A DNA stretch of 44,236 nucleotides from Planktothrix sp. PCC 11201. GTDB taxonomy: Bacteria; Cyanobacteriota; Cyanobacteriia; Cyanobacteriales; Microcoleaceae. Positions 34,003 through 44,207 of this stretch are shown in pieces (the first letter of the stretch is position 1; each line of letters opens with the position of its first letter). Below the pieces are notes generated by a model. The model saw only the letters and a program-made list of their open reading frames with translations. It ran no database searches and had not been told where the DNA came from. The stretch spans positions 72,230-116,465 of the forward strand of contig NZ_LT797701.1 in NCBI RefSeq assembly GCF_900009135.1, read 5' to 3'. The position numbers were made by a program, and so were the translations under genes.

Positions 34003-35685
34003 ATGTGGCAAGGCTTTTTTCAAATTGCCCTAACTTTGGGACTATTAGTGGCGATTGTTCCTATTCTCGGAACCTATATTGCTGATGTTTTCTTAGGGAA
34101 AAAGACCCCTCTTGACCGCATACTTAATCCCCTGGAACACCTGATTTATAAACTCAGTGGAGTTCGTTTACAAAGGGATATGACAGGTTGGCAATATGCT
34201 CGTGCCATGCTTTTGATCAACTTAGTCATGGGAGTTTTTGTCTATTTTATCATCAGTTTACAAGGAGTTTTACCCTTAAATCCCATGCAATTAAATCCTC
34301 CACGTTGGGATTTAACCCTACATACAACCATTTCATTTTTAACCAATACGGATCAACAACATTATTCCGGTGAAAACACCCTCAGCTATGCCAGCCAGGT
34401 ACTTGCATTAGGGTTTTTAATGTTTACTTCGGCTGCGACAGGTTTAGCGGTTTCTATCGCTTTTATTCGAGGAATAACAGGTCGCGCATTAGGAAATTTC
34501 TATGTTGATTTTATTCGTTCTATTACTCAAATTTTATTACCTATTTCCTTAATCGGTGCAGTCATTTTATTAGCATTAGGTGTGCCTGAAACCTTAGCTG
34601 GGTCGCAAATTGTTACACCCTTAGACGGAGGAACCCAAGTCATCGCTAGGGGGCCAATTGCCCATTTTGAAATCATTAAACAACTCGGAGAAAATGGAGG
34701 CGGTTTCTTTGGGGCAAATTCAGCCCATCCCTATGAAAATCCCAATGGGTTTTCTAACTTAATAGAAACCTTAGCAATGGTTAGTATTCCTGCTGCTTTG
34801 ATTTATACCTTTGGAATTTTTACCCAGGATAAAAAACAAGCTTGGTTACTGTTTGGAATGGTATTTTTCATCTATTCTAGCTTTATCATTATTACCGCCC
34901 TGGGGGAATTTCAAGGAAACCCAATTGTTAATCATGTTCTCGGTCAACAAGCCCCGAATTTAGAAGGAAAAGAAATCCGGTTCGGTTGGGCAGGAACAGC
35001 ATTGTGGGCTGTTACCGCAACTGGAACGATGTGTGGTGCTGTTAACGGAATGCTGGATTCCTTTATGCCAAATGGAGGTTTTTCAAGTTTATTTAACCTG
35101 TTTTTACAAATTGTTTGGGGGGGACAAGGAACCGGAACAGTCTACTTATTCATTTTCCTGATTTTAACAGTGTTTTTAACCGGATTAATGGTGGGTAGAA
35201 CTCCAGAATTTCTAGGGCGAAAAATCGAAAAACAACAAATTATTCTCGCCAGTGTAATTTTACTGGTTCACCCCATTGCCATTCTAATTCCTGGTGCTAT
35301 TACCCTCGCCTATCCTCAACTTTCAGGGATTTCAAACCCGGGATTTCATGGCATTTCCCAAGTGATTTATGAATATGCTTCCGCCGCCGCTAATAATGGC
35401 TCAGGATTTGAAGGATTAGGGGATAATACTATCTGGTGGAATCTGAGTACCAGCGTTGTACTTTTAGCCGGACGTTATATCCCAATTGTGGCGTTATTAC
35501 TGTTAGCAGAAAGTCTATTAAATAAACAACCTGTTCCCGAAACTCCTGGCACTTTAAAAACCAATTCTCTCCTATTTACTAGTGTTACAATGGGAGTTAT
35601 TTTGATTTTAGGAGCCTTAACATTCTTGCCTGTTTTAGCATTAGGGCCAGTGGCAGAAGCCTTTCAAATTGCTAGTTTCAAATAA
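34003..35685 (+). CDS. kdpA: Potassium-transporting ATPase subunit A
   Basis: 560 residues, about ten membrane segments in the inner membrane. It is the potassium-binding channel-like subunit of the KdpFABC pump. [19 protein letters not shown] (about 228-246) contains the filter-type signature, with further P-loops such as [10 protein letters not shown] and [10 protein letters not shown]. Length matches the family. It is the first gene of the operon; kdpB follows after 35 bases. Confidence 0.97.
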   Translation: MWQGFFQIALTLGLLVAIVPILGTYIADVFLGKKTPLDRILNPLEHLIYKLSGVRLQRDMTGWQYARAMLLINLVMGVFVYFIISLQGVLPLNPMQLNPPRWDLTLHTTISFLTNTDQQHYSGENTLSYASQVLALGFLMFTSAATGLAVSIAFIRGITGRALGNFYVDFIRSITQILLPISLIGAVILLALGVPETLAGSQIVTPLDGGTQVIARGPIAHFEIIKQLGENGGGFFGANSAHPYENPNGFSNLIETLAMVSIPAALIYTFGIFTQDKKQAWLLFGMVFFIYSSFIIITALGEFQGNPIVNHVLGQQAPNLEGKEIRFGWAGTALWAVTATGTMCGAVNGMLDSFMPNGGFSSLFNLFLQIVWGGQGTGTVYLFIFLILTVFLTGLMVGRTPEFLGRKIEKQQIILASVILLVHPIAILIPGAITLAYPQLSGISNPGFHGISQVIYEYASAAANNGSGFEGLGDNTIWWNLSTSVVLLAGRYIPIVALLLLAESLLNKQPVPETPGTLKTNSLLFTSVTMGVILILGALTFLPVLALGPVAEAFQIASFK

Positions 35686-35720
35686 TCTCTCTGTTCTTCC
35701 TTAAATACTCCTGCAATTTT

Positions 35721-37790
35721 ATGATGCGAACTCGCTTAAATAAACGACAACAAAAAAAGCAAAAAAAAGTCAATACTAAAGGACTTTATCAACGGGCATT
35801 TCGGGATGCTTTTGGCAAACTCGATCCGCGATACATGATTAAAAATCCTGTGATGTTTGTCGTTTGGTTGGGAACAATAATCACAGCCTTATTAGTTCTT
35901 GATCCTAATTTGTTTGGAACCGTTCAAGGAGAAAATAATCGCTTTTTTAATTTCCTCGTCACAGTGATTTTATTGTTAACCCTTCTGTTTGCAAATTTCG
36001 CCGAAGCGATCGCAGAAGGAAGGGGAAAAGCCCAAGCAGATTCCTTACGTTCTACGAAAACAGAAACCACCGCCCGAAAATTATTACCCGATGGTTTGAT
36101 TGAAGAAATTAGCTCCACATCGTTAAAAAAAGGAGATCAAATTAAAGTTATTTCTGGAGATATGATTCCAGTGGATGGTGAAGTGATTGCGGGAGTTGCC
36201 TCCGTTGATGAATCAGCAATTACGGGAGAATCTGCCCCGGTTTTGAAAGAACCAGGAAGTGATGTTGCTAGTTCTGTAACCGGGGGAACTCGGATTATTT
36301 CTGATGAATTAATCTTGCGGGTGACATCGGAACAGGGGAAAGGATTTTTAGATCGAATGATTGCTTTAGTTGAAGGAGCAGAACGGACAAAAACCCCGAA
36401 TGAAATTGCCTTAACGGTTTTATTAGCCGTATTAACTGAAGTTTTTTTAATTGTGGTTGCGACGATTTCACCCATTGCTAATTACGTTCAAACTCCAGTT
36501 AGTATTGTGATTTTAATTGCCCTATTGGTAGCGTTAATTCCCACAACAATTGGCGGTTTATTAAGTGCAATTGGAATTGCTGGAATGGATCGAGTGGCTC
36601 AATTTAATGTTGTTGCCACATCAGGGCGGGCGGTGGAAGCCTGTGGGGATATTAATACTTTAGTCTTGGATAAAACTGGAACAATTACTTTAGGAAATCG
36701 ACTGGCTGAGGAGTTTATTTCAGTTAATAATCATACTCCAGAAGCCGTTGCTAAAGTGGCACTCATGGCTAGTATTTTTGACGAGACACCAGAAGGAAAA
36801 TCAATTGTTAGACTCGCGGAAAAAATGGGGGCGATGGTTAATTTTGATCGAGAATTAGCCGAAGGAATTGAGTTTTCTGCTAGAACTCGCATGAGTGGTA
36901 CAAACTTACCTGATAACAGTGAAGTTAGAAAAGGAGCAGTTGATGCCATTAAGGGGTTTGTTCGTTCTCGTGGAGGTCAACTAACGGATGATTTAGATAT
37001 CGCTTATCAGCGCGTTTCCCGTTTGGGTGGTACACCTTTAGCCGTTTGTAAAGACAGTGAATTGTATGGAATTATTTACTTGAAAGATATTATTAAACCA
37101 GGAATTAAAGATCGCTTTGACCAACTGCGACGGATGGGAGTCCGAACCGTAATGTTAACGGGAGATAATCGAATTACGGCGGAAGTTATTGCCCAAGAAG
37201 CGGGGGTAGATGACTTTATTGCCGAAGCCACTCCAGAGGATAAAATTGCTGTAATTCAACGGGAACAATCCCAGGGTAAATTAGTAGCAATGACCGGGGA
37301 TGGAACCAATGATGCTCCAGCCTTAGCTCAAGCGAATGTCGGGTTAGCAATGAATTCTGGAACCCAAGCTGCAAAGGAAGCAGCAAATATGGTTGACTTA
37401 GATTCTGATCCCACAAAATTGATTGATTTAGTTACCATTGGTAAGCAATTATTGATTACCCGTGGGGCATTAACTACTTTTTCTCTTGCTAATGATATTG
37501 CCAAATATTTTGCGATCATTCCAGCGATGTTTTCTGCGGCGGGTATTGGCAGTTTAAATATTATGGGGTTAGCGAGTAGTCAATCAGCTATTTTATCCGC
37601 CCTAATTTATAATGCTTTAATTATCCCAGCCTTAATTCCTTTGGCCTTAAAAGGGGTTAAGTTTCGCCCCGTCAGTGCAAATCAATTACTTAGAGAAAAT
37701 ATTTTGATTTATGGATTAGGAGGAATCATTGCACCCTTTATTGGAATTAAAATGATTGATAGCATAATCGCTGTTATTGGTTTAATATAA
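35721..37790 (+). CDS. kdpB: Potassium-transporting P-type ATPase subunit B
   Basis: 689 residues. Phosphorylation site DKTGTIT with Asp317; TGES-type motif (ITGESAP, about 167-173); hinge MLTGDN and [18 protein letters not shown] for nucleotide and Mg binding; seven membrane segments. It hydrolyses ATP to drive potassium import through KdpA. A basic Lys/Arg-rich tail of about 20 residues precedes the first segment, a little longer than in E. coli. Two adjacent ATGs start the gene. Confidence 0.98.
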   Translation: MMRTRLNKRQQKKQKKVNTKGLYQRAFRDAFGKLDPRYMIKNPVMFVVWLGTIITALLVLDPNLFGTVQGENNRFFNFLVTVILLLTLLFANFAEAIAEGRGKAQADSLRSTKTETTARKLLPDGLIEEISSTSLKKGDQIKVISGDMIPVDGEVIAGVASVDESAITGESAPVLKEPGSDVASSVTGGTRIISDELILRVTSEQGKGFLDRMIALVEGAERTKTPNEIALTVLLAVLTEVFLIVVATISPIANYVQTPVSIVILIALLVALIPTTIGGLLSAIGIAGMDRVAQFNVVATSGRAVEACGDINTLVLDKTGTITLGNRLAEEFISVNNHTPEAVAKVALMASIFDETPEGKSIVRLAEKMGAMVNFDRELAEGIEFSARTRMSGTNLPDNSEVRKGAVDAIKGFVRSRGGQLTDDLDIAYQRVSRLGGTPLAVCKDSELYGIIYLKDIIKPGIKDRFDQLRRMGVRTVMLTGDNRITAEVIAQEAGVDDFIAEATPEDKIAVIQREQSQGKLVAMTGDGTNDAPALAQANVGLAMNSGTQAAKEAANMVDLDSDPTKLIDLVTIGKQLLITRGALTTFSLANDIAKYFAIIPAMFSAAGIGSLNIMGLASSQSAILSALIYNALIIPALIPLALKGVKFRPVSANQLLRENILIYGLGGIIAPFIGIKMIDSIIAVIGLI

Positions 37791-37833
37791 AAATAAACTA
37801 GGTTTCTAGGGTCAAAAAAAATAGGAGTAAAAA

Positions 37834-38103
37834 ATGAAAACATTAGACGATTTTAATTCAATATTACCCAGTGAACTCAAAGGAATAATTTCCCTAATTC
37901 AAACTCAAGGTAAACGCAACTTTTTACCCCTTTCTTTGTTTTTCCTGTTATCTTGTAATTTAATCTTTGCCCCCGTAATTTATGCAGCAACGGGAGAAGA
38001 AATAACTCGCAAAGCAGCTTGGGCTATTGGAGTTTTAATTTTAGTCACAATAGCCATAGCCCTCTATTTATTAGCTGTGATTTTGCAACCTGAACGGTTT
38101 TAA
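37834..38103 (+). CDS. kdpG: KdpG/KdpF-like small membrane protein
   Basis: 89 residues between kdpB and kdpC, with AGGAG seven bases before the ATG. Two membrane stretches are present: FLPLSLFFLLSCNLIFAPVIYAA and the KdpF-like AWAIGVLILVTIAIALYLLAVILQPERF. In Anabaena this place is taken by kdpG; in E. coli the 29-residue KdpF sits before kdpA. The C-terminal half matches the KdpF type (ending LQPERF), so it likely stabilises the complex in the membrane. The N-terminal extension is an additional, non-E. coli feature. Confidence 0.75.
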   Translation: MKTLDDFNSILPSELKGIISLIQTQGKRNFLPLSLFFLLSCNLIFAPVIYAATGEEITRKAAWAIGVLILVTIAIALYLLAVILQPERF

Positions 38104-38151
38104 AAACCAGTCAAACCATTAAAAAATGTACCTTCAATTTCAAAATATACT

Positions 38152-38736
38152 ATGTTTAGAGATTTGTTAACCGCCATCCGCACTACCCTAGTTTTATGGG
38201 TTTTAACGGCTATTTTATACCCGATTTTGATTCTAATAATCGGTCAGGGAATTTTTCCCTTTCAAGCGAATGGAAGTTTGATCAAAAATCCTCAAGGAGA
38301 GATTGTTGGTTCGGCTCTAATCGGTCAGAATTTTACCTCCAATCGTTATTTTATCTCCCGTCCGAGTAGCGTTGATTATAGTCCCGTTAAAGATGGTTTA
38401 GCAACGGGAATTTCAGGAGGAAGTAATTTAGCACCGAGTAATCCAGATTTGTTAAAAAAAGTAACAGAACGAATTAATCAACTACAATCTAATAATATTA
38501 CTCCAACGGCGGATTTAGTTTATTCCTCGGGTTCAGGGTTAGATCCTCATATTAGTATTCAAGCCGCAAACGCCCAAATTCAACGAGTCGCTAAGGCGCG
38601 TTCTTTGAATCCCAATCAAGTGGAAATTCTCGTTAACAAAAATACCAAAAATAGATTTTTAGGAATTTTTGGAAAACCGGGAGTTAATGTGCTAAAACTA
38701 AACCTAGATTTAGACAACCTATCCAATTCACGATGA
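38152..38736 (+). CDS. kdpC: Potassium-transporting ATPase subunit C
   Basis: 194 residues. One N-terminal membrane anchor (LWVLTAILYPILILIIGQGIFP), then the periplasmic part with GSALIGQNFTSNRYFISRPSSVDY and YSSGSGLDPHISIQAANAQIQRVAKAR, diagnostic of KdpC. It raises ATP affinity or assembles the pump. Its stop overlaps the kdpD start (ATGA), so the two are coupled. Confidence 0.96.
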   Translation: MFRDLLTAIRTTLVLWVLTAILYPILILIIGQGIFPFQANGSLIKNPQGEIVGSALIGQNFTSNRYFISRPSSVDYSPVKDGLATGISGGSNLAPSNPDLLKKVTERINQLQSNNITPTADLVYSSGSGLDPHISIQAANAQIQRVAKARSLNPNQVEILVNKNTKNRFLGIFGKPGVNVLKLNLDLDNLSNSR

Positions 38737-39881
38737 TTAACAGCAGTGAAATTGAAACTCAAAAGAATTCCCCTGAATCCTATGATCAAACATCCTCTCG
38801 AAATCGAGGAAAACATAAAATTTTTATTGGGATGTCTCCTGGGGTCGGTAAAACCTATCGAATGTTAGAAGAAGGACATCAATTAAAAGAAGAAGGGATT
38901 GATATTGTAATTGGGTTATTAGAAACCCATGGACGGGAAGAAACCGCAGAAAAAGCCATAGATTTAGAACTTATTCCTAAAAAAACGGTTTTTCATCAAG
39001 GAATAACGTTATGGGAAATGGATACCGATGCGATTTTAGCTCGTCAACCTCAATTGGTTTTAGTGGATGAATTGGCTCATACTAATGTTCCGGGTTCTAT
39101 TCGAGAAAAACGCTATCAAGATGTAGAAATTATTCTTAATCATGGAATTGATGTCTATTCAACGGTGAATATTCAACATTTAGAAAGTTTAAATGATTTA
39201 GTTGCAAAAATTACGGGAGTTATTGTTCGAGAACGAATTCCCGATCGTCTTTTGGATGAAGCGACACAAGTTGTGGTAATTGATGTGACCCCAGAAACCC
39301 TACAAGAACGGTTAAAAGAGGGTAAAATCTATGCACCTGAAAAAATAGAACAAGCGTTACAAAATTTCTTTCAACGTCGTCATTTAGTGGCGTTGCGAGA
39401 GTTAGCTTTGCGGGAAGTTGCTGATAATATTGAAGCTGCCGCAGAAACCACTGAAAAGACTTTATTTTGTAATGTTCATGAGCGAGTTTTAGTTTGTATT
39501 TCTACTTATCAAAATTCCCCTCAACTTTTGCGGCGAGGATTACGTTTAGCGAATGCGATGAAAGCGCGTTTATATGGGTTATATGTGGAAAATCCAGAAC
39601 GTTTTTTAACGAAAGAAGAAAGTTTACTGTTAGAAACTTGTCAGGATTTAATTAAGGAGTTTGGGGGAGAATTTATTAGGGTGAAAAGTTATAATGTTTC
39701 TGAAGCGATCGCTCAAGTTGCTCACCAATATCATATCACTCAAGTTGTTCTCGGACATACACGCAAATCTCGCTGGGAATTGGTTTGGAAAGGATCACCT
39801 GTTCAACAATTATTAAAATATCTCAAAGGAGTTGATATTCATATTATTGATGCTGAGAAAATATTGAATTTACCCTCTTAA
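38733..39881 (+). CDS. kdpD: Truncated KdpD: sensor and USP domains without kinase
   Basis: 382 residues against about 900 in E. coli. KdpD N-terminal domain with Walker A GMSPGVGKT (33-41) and Walker B QLVLVDELAHTN (near 106-117). A universal-stress-type domain runs from about 245 (HERVLVCISTYQNS ... HTRKSRWELVWKGSPVQQLLKYL). The four membrane segments, GAF part and histidine kinase are absent, and the frame ends cleanly, so this is not a broken gene but the short form known from Anabaena and other cyanobacteria. USP domain of KdpD binds c-di-AMP in some bacteria; here that is only a possibility. Confidence 0.93.
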   Translation: MINSSEIETQKNSPESYDQTSSRNRGKHKIFIGMSPGVGKTYRMLEEGHQLKEEGIDIVIGLLETHGREETAEKAIDLELIPKKTVFHQGITLWEMDTDAILARQPQLVLVDELAHTNVPGSIREKRYQDVEIILNHGIDVYSTVNIQHLESLNDLVAKITGVIVRERIPDRLLDEATQVVVIDVTPETLQERLKEGKIYAPEKIEQALQNFFQRRHLVALRELALREVADNIEAAAETTEKTLFCNVHERVLVCISTYQNSPQLLRRGLRLANAMKARLYGLYVENPERFLTKEESLLLETCQDLIKEFGGEFIRVKSYNVSEAIAQVAHQYHITQVVLGHTRKSRWELVWKGSPVQQLLKYLKGVDIHIIDAEKILNLPS

Positions 39882-39898
39882 TATTATGGGATTTATAG

Positions 39899-41152
39899 CT
39901 AATCTAAAAATAAGGTTTTAAAGCTTTGGCGACGATATCGGGGGGAGTCGGGAGTAAAATAACTCCAGAGGGTTTCCCAATAAAAAAATGAGATTCCATC
40001 AAAGCCGCGATCGCGCACAACCTTCATTTGTTTTTCAATTTGCTCCATGGGAACAGGATGTCTTAATGTTCCACTTAATAACCCAATAATGACCGGAACT
40101 TTCCGCCGTGCAATTTGAACTGATTCGTGGTCTAATTCTGAAATAAATTTTCCCATACTATCTCGATAAACCTGTAAAATAATTTCATCTACTAATCCTT
40201 GATTCACCCAAGTTAACCAATCCTGTAAATACATTTCATAAGTATATTCATAGGGATTAGGAGATAGAGAAATAATACAATTAGGTTTAACTATTTTAAC
40301 TTTTTTAACAATACGTTGAACTAACTCAGTGATTTTATTGGCTCTCCAACTTCGCCATTCTTGATCATAATAATTATTGGGGGGAGATTGACCATTATGT
40401 TCTTTTCGATAAAGTTTAATGGTATATTCATCATAGCCAAATTCAACGGGAAGACCAAAATGATCATCCAGTTGAATCCCATCAATATTATATTTCATCA
40501 CGACTTCTAAAATTAAATCTTCAATAAACTGTTGGACTTGGGGATGAAAAGGATTTAACCAGACATTCTGAATCGTCATCGATTCTAAAATTTGATTCAC
40601 AATCCAGTTTTTAACTTTAGTTTGATAGGAAACATCCTCGCTATTTCTGAAATGATTTAATTCTTTTTCGCCTTTTTGAGTTTCAGCAATCCAGTCGGGG
40701 TGTTGTTGCACAATAGCCGAGTTTTTAGGAGCCATAAACCCATATTCAAACCAAGGAATGACTTTTAACCCTTTTCGGTGTCCTTCTAAGACAATTTTTG
40801 AGAGAATATCTCCCCCTAATTGGGTTATATTTAATAGGGAATCTTGAGAGCGACCCATGACTCTTTTCCCCACTGCACTTTTATAAAAGGTGTTTCCTCG
40901 GTTCCAAACAACGGGATAAATGGTATTAAATTTGAGTTGCGATAATTGTTCTAAAGCACGATTAATTCCCCAGGGAAAAAATAAGACTCCACTACTAACA
41001 TTGGTTAACCAAACCCCTCTAATTTCATTCGGGATAATTAAAATAGGTTGGGGGGAGGTGGGCGGAATTAAAAGGGCGATCGCTAAAATCAATGATAAAA
41101 TTAAACTGGAAATCCCATAGATAATTAAGCTAGTTTTTTTTCTTAATTTCAT
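39899..41152 (-). CDS. GH10-like glycosidase (DUF187/family-10-type), membrane-anchored
   Basis: 417 residues. An N-terminal membrane anchor or signal (SLIIYGISSLILSLILAIALLI, about 8-30) precedes a TIM-barrel-like enzyme: EIRGVWLTNVSSGVLFFP, FNTIYPVVWNRGNT, GLKVIPWFEYGFM, YNIDGIQLDDHFGLP (with the Asp-Asp pair), IISLSPNPYEY, and GFDGISFFYWETLW at the end. This matches the bacterial family-10-type glycosylhydrolases often linked to cell-wall or polysaccharide turnover. It acts outside the inner membrane. It converges with kdpD with 17 bases between. Confidence 0.85.
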   Translation of the reverse strand: MKLRKKTSLIIYGISSLILSLILAIALLIPPTSPQPILIIPNEIRGVWLTNVSSGVLFFPWGINRALEQLSQLKFNTIYPVVWNRGNTFYKSAVGKRVMGRSQDSLLNITQLGGDILSKIVLEGHRKGLKVIPWFEYGFMAPKNSAIVQQHPDWIAETQKGEKELNHFRNSEDVSYQTKVKNWIVNQILESMTIQNVWLNPFHPQVQQFIEDLILEVVMKYNIDGIQLDDHFGLPVEFGYDEYTIKLYRKEHNGQSPPNNYYDQEWRSWRANKITELVQRIVKKVKIVKPNCIISLSPNPYEYTYEMYLQDWLTWVNQGLVDEIILQVYRDSMGKFISELDHESVQIARRKVPVIIGLLSGTLRHPVPMEQIEKQMKVVRDRGFDGISFFYWETLWSYFTPDSPRYRRQSFKTLFLD

Positions 41153-41252
41153 TATTATACCGCAGATAAAATATTGATCAGTCCTAGGGAGTTTGCTATT
41201 CGTATTAGTGTCAACTTCAGCCCTAGAAACTCCTGCTTTAACCCTTAGATTA

Positions 41253-41366
41253 GATCCCCCTAAATCCCCCTTAAAAAGGGGGACTTTGAATTTTAATTTT
41301 CGGGCTGTCCTGGTGGAATAAGTGCATCCAGTTCCCCCCTTTTTTAAGGGGGGTTAGGGGGGATCT
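41253..41366. mobile_element. 114-bp MITE-like element with about 31-bp terminal inverted repeats
   Basis: The left end AGATCCCCCTAAATCCCCCT continues into TTAAAAAGGGGG; the right end is its near-perfect reverse complement (CCCCCCTTTTTTAAGGGGGG then TTAGGGGGGATCT). The core holds no gene. Partial copies lie at 23654-23674 and 25906-25938. It sits just downstream of the fused kinase gene. Confidence 0.8.
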
Positions 41367-41371
41367 AAATT

Positions 41372-42913
41372 TTAATATAATTTCTTCCATTGATTATCGA
41401 TATTTTGGGTTGTATCAATAGTAGTAAGATAGCTTTTTTCGGAATCTGTAAAAGGTTGAGATATGGCACGTTGAGATGTTAATAAATCAATAGTTGCATC
41501 AGAAATATCCCCCTGACGTTGTTGTAAACGTTCTTGTAAAATATCCATGGGTGCTATACATTCAACAATTTGTAACGGTAATTGATTGGTATTACAGGTT
41601 TCTATTACTTCTCCCCGTCGTTCTTGTTGCTCATATTTGGCATCTAAAATTACCCAAAATCCTTGTTTTGCTAATAATAATCCTAACTCTAATAGTTGTT
41701 TATAGGTCTTTTCTGTCATCTCTGGAGTATAGATTTCTTCTCCTCCTGGTTCATGGAGAGGAACATTCGCTAAATGTTTTCTCACCGCATCGGAACGAAT
41801 ATGAATTGCATTTAATTGTTTAGATAGTTGTCGGGCGGTTGTGCTTTTTCCTGACCCCGATAACCCCGACATCATGACTATTCCTCCTGGAGATCTGCGG
41901 GTATATTGCCAAGCTAATTTATAATATTGAGTGGCTTCTTGTTTGGCTGTTTCTTTCTGTTCTTCAGAAACGGCAGGATCATCTAATATTAAGGAATTAA
42001 CTTTAGCTCTAACATAGGCTTGACGGGTTAAATAAAAGGGTAATAATTGTAATCCTTCCCAGTCTCCCGTTTGTTCTATATAAGTATTTAAAAACCGATT
42101 TCCCAAATCAGTCCTTCCTCGTCCTTCTAAGTCCATAACCACAAAAGCCACATCATAAATCACATCTACAAAGCGAAATTCTTGATTAAATTCAATTCGA
42201 TCAAATAAAATAATTTTGTCTTGATAAATACAGATATTTTTTAAATGTAAATCTCCATGACATTCTCGAATCCATCGGTTTTCAATTCGACTTTTAAAAA
42301 TAGCTTCATGGGTTTCAAAAAATCTATCTGTATATTCTTTAGTTTGTTCATATTGTTCTTGAGTTTGACAACAACCAATATATTTTTCTGTTTTTTGATA
42401 ATTGCCATCAATGGAATGGCGAACTTGAGCAATTTCTCCAAATTTTAAAATTTCCTCATTTGTTGGACAATTCAGATGAAACTTAGCTACGATATTTCCT
42501 AAGTCCTCCATTTCTTGTTTTGTGAGTTTATCCTGATTAAATAAATTAATAAATAAGTTTTCTTGGGGAAATTGACGCATTTTTAAAGTATATTCAACGG
42601 CAGAATTTTGATTATCCCCAAATTGAAAGCGATCGCCTATTTCTACTATCGGTAAAACTTCTAAATATAATTCCGGTGCTTGTTGCTGGTTGAGTTGCAA
42701 TTCCTGTTCACAAAAATAGCGCCGTTTCTCTAAGGTCGAATAATCTAAAAATCCAAAATCAACGGTTTTTTTTATTTTATACGCATATTCTCCCGTTAAC
42801 AGAATAAATGAAATATGAGTTTGTAAAAGTTCAATGGGTTCTTCTACCGAATGGGGATAAAAATTCGGTTCTAACATTTGTTGAATCAGTGGAGGAAGGT
42901 CAGAGTCAGTCAT
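41372..42913 (-). CDS. Fused APH-like kinase/P-loop (AAA_33) protein
   Basis: 513 residues. N-terminal aminoglycoside-phosphotransferase-like fold (residues about 1-320) with the catalytic HGDLHLKN (219-226) and LFDRIEFN (metal-binding Asp). C-terminal nucleotide kinase-like P-loop domain with GLSGSGKST (350-358) and a later Arg-rich lid. This two-domain form is widespread in bacteria and is annotated as bifunctional aminoglycoside phosphotransferase/ATP-binding protein. The substrate is unknown and resistance should not be assumed. It stands alone between a MITE-like element and the divergent pfkB-type gene. Confidence 0.88.
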   Translation of the reverse strand: MTDSDLPPLIQQMLEPNFYPHSVEEPIELLQTHISFILLTGEYAYKIKKTVDFGFLDYSTLEKRRYFCEQELQLNQQQAPELYLEVLPIVEIGDRFQFGDNQNSAVEYTLKMRQFPQENLFINLFNQDKLTKQEMEDLGNIVAKFHLNCPTNEEILKFGEIAQVRHSIDGNYQKTEKYIGCCQTQEQYEQTKEYTDRFFETHEAIFKSRIENRWIRECHGDLHLKNICIYQDKIILFDRIEFNQEFRFVDVIYDVAFVVMDLEGRGRTDLGNRFLNTYIEQTGDWEGLQLLPFYLTRQAYVRAKVNSLILDDPAVSEEQKETAKQEATQYYKLAWQYTRRSPGGIVMMSGLSGSGKSTTARQLSKQLNAIHIRSDAVRKHLANVPLHEPGGEEIYTPEMTEKTYKQLLELGLLLAKQGFWVILDAKYEQQERRGEVIETCNTNQLPLQIVECIAPMDILQERLQQRQGDISDATIDLLTSQRAISQPFTDSEKSYLTTIDTTQNIDNQWKKLY

Positions 42914-43092
42914 ATTAAAAAAAATAAAGATAAAAATGAATTGAGTTACCCAACAAAAAGGATAATCAGTTGAGTCTTATTTTTATTATCTCACCGAAAA
43001 AACCAAATTCTCAGGATTTGAAAATAAAAGTTACAGAAAATTTGATAGGATTAATCATTGAATTGCTCAAGTCGTTTTTATATAAATAGTCA

Positions 43093-44094
43093 ATGACAGA
43101 ACCCAAATCCTTTAATGTCTTTGGTGTGGGAAATGCCCTCCTCGATATTTTGGCATTAGTTGAGGATGATTTTATTCAAAGCCATGACCTCAACCGAGGC
43201 GCCATGACCCTGATGGATACGGTCAAACAGGGAAAATTGTTACAACAATTGGAGAGCCATCCTTTAGAATTACGCTGTGGGGGTTCGGCTGCAAATACCA
43301 TGATTGCGATCGCCCAAAGTGGCGGTACGGGCATTTATTCGGGTAAAGTGAGTACGGACACCAATGGCGAATTTTATCAACAGGATATGGTCGCCGCCGG
43401 AATTGGGTTTGAAATTGAACCCACCGAGAGTACCCAAGGGCCGACGGGAACCTGTTTGGTATTAACAACTCCCGACGCAGAACGCACCATGTGTACGAAT
43501 TTGGGGGTTTCTACAACTTTATCCGTGACGGATATTAATATTGATCATTTGAGTCAGTGTCAATACAGTTATATTGAAGGCTATTTGTGGGATGCCCCCG
43601 AACCCCGCAAAGCCAGTATTGAAACCATGGAACAGTCGAAACGCCTAGGGGTAAAGGTGGCGTTTACCTTCTCCGATATGTTTTTAGTGGGACGGTTTGG
43701 GGATGATTTTCGCAGTGTTTTAACCGAATATTGTGATGTGTTGTTTTGCAATGCGGATGAGGTGCGTCACTTCTGCGGTAGCGAAGATTTAGAGGTTTGC
43801 GCCCGTCAGTTAGGAGAAAAGGCGAATTTTGTTTTTATTACCAATAGTGATAAGGGCTGTTTAGTGGTGGAAAACCAAAGCCTCATTCACGTTCCGGGGT
43901 TCCCGGTTAAACCCGTGGATACCGTTGGAGCCGGAGATGCCTTTGCTGGTGGGGTATTATACGGACTCACCAACGGTTTAACCACCACCCAAGCCGCCCG
44001 TTGGGGAAATTACCTGGGTTCCCAAATCGTTCAAATTCATGGCCCCCGCTTACCCGTATCTCAACAGGATAAATTAAAGGAAATTATTAGTTAG
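43093..44094 (+). CDS. PfkB-family carbohydrate/adenosine-type kinase
   Basis: 333 residues. Ribokinase fold: N-terminal GVGNALLDILALV, GGSAANT (63-69), and the catalytic PVDTVGAGDAFAGG (274-287, Asp282). The lid region and N-terminal pattern resemble the adenosine-kinase-like branch found throughout cyanobacteria. It transfers phosphate from ATP to a sugar or nucleoside; the substrate is not settled from sequence. A cytosolic single gene, followed by a heptamer repeat. Confidence 0.93.
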   Translation: MTEPKSFNVFGVGNALLDILALVEDDFIQSHDLNRGAMTLMDTVKQGKLLQQLESHPLELRCGGSAANTMIAIAQSGGTGIYSGKVSTDTNGEFYQQDMVAAGIGFEIEPTESTQGPTGTCLVLTTPDAERTMCTNLGVSTTLSVTDINIDHLSQCQYSYIEGYLWDAPEPRKASIETMEQSKRLGVKVAFTFSDMFLVGRFGDDFRSVLTEYCDVLFCNADEVRHFCGSEDLEVCARQLGEKANFVFITNSDKGCLVVENQSLIHVPGFPVKPVDTVGAGDAFAGGVLYGLTNGLTTTQAARWGNYLGSQIVQIHGPRLPVSQQDKLKEIIS

Positions 44095-44101
44095 GCTGTG
44101 G

Positions 44102-44182
44102 GGTCAGAGTTCAGGGTTCAGAGTTCAAAGTTCAGGGTTCAGAGTTCAAAGTTCAGGGTTCAAAGTTCAGAGTTCAGGGTTA
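44102..44182. repeat. Heptanucleotide tandem repeat (GTTCARR)
   Basis: About eleven tandem copies of a 7-base unit (AGTTCAG, GGTTCAG, AGTTCAA) follow the pfkB-type gene. It is a second STRR-type array, with a different unit from that before thrB. Variants alternate in a higher-order pattern. Confidence 0.9.
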
Positions 44183-44207
44183 TTGACGAGCGAGGACACT
44201 TATTCCC

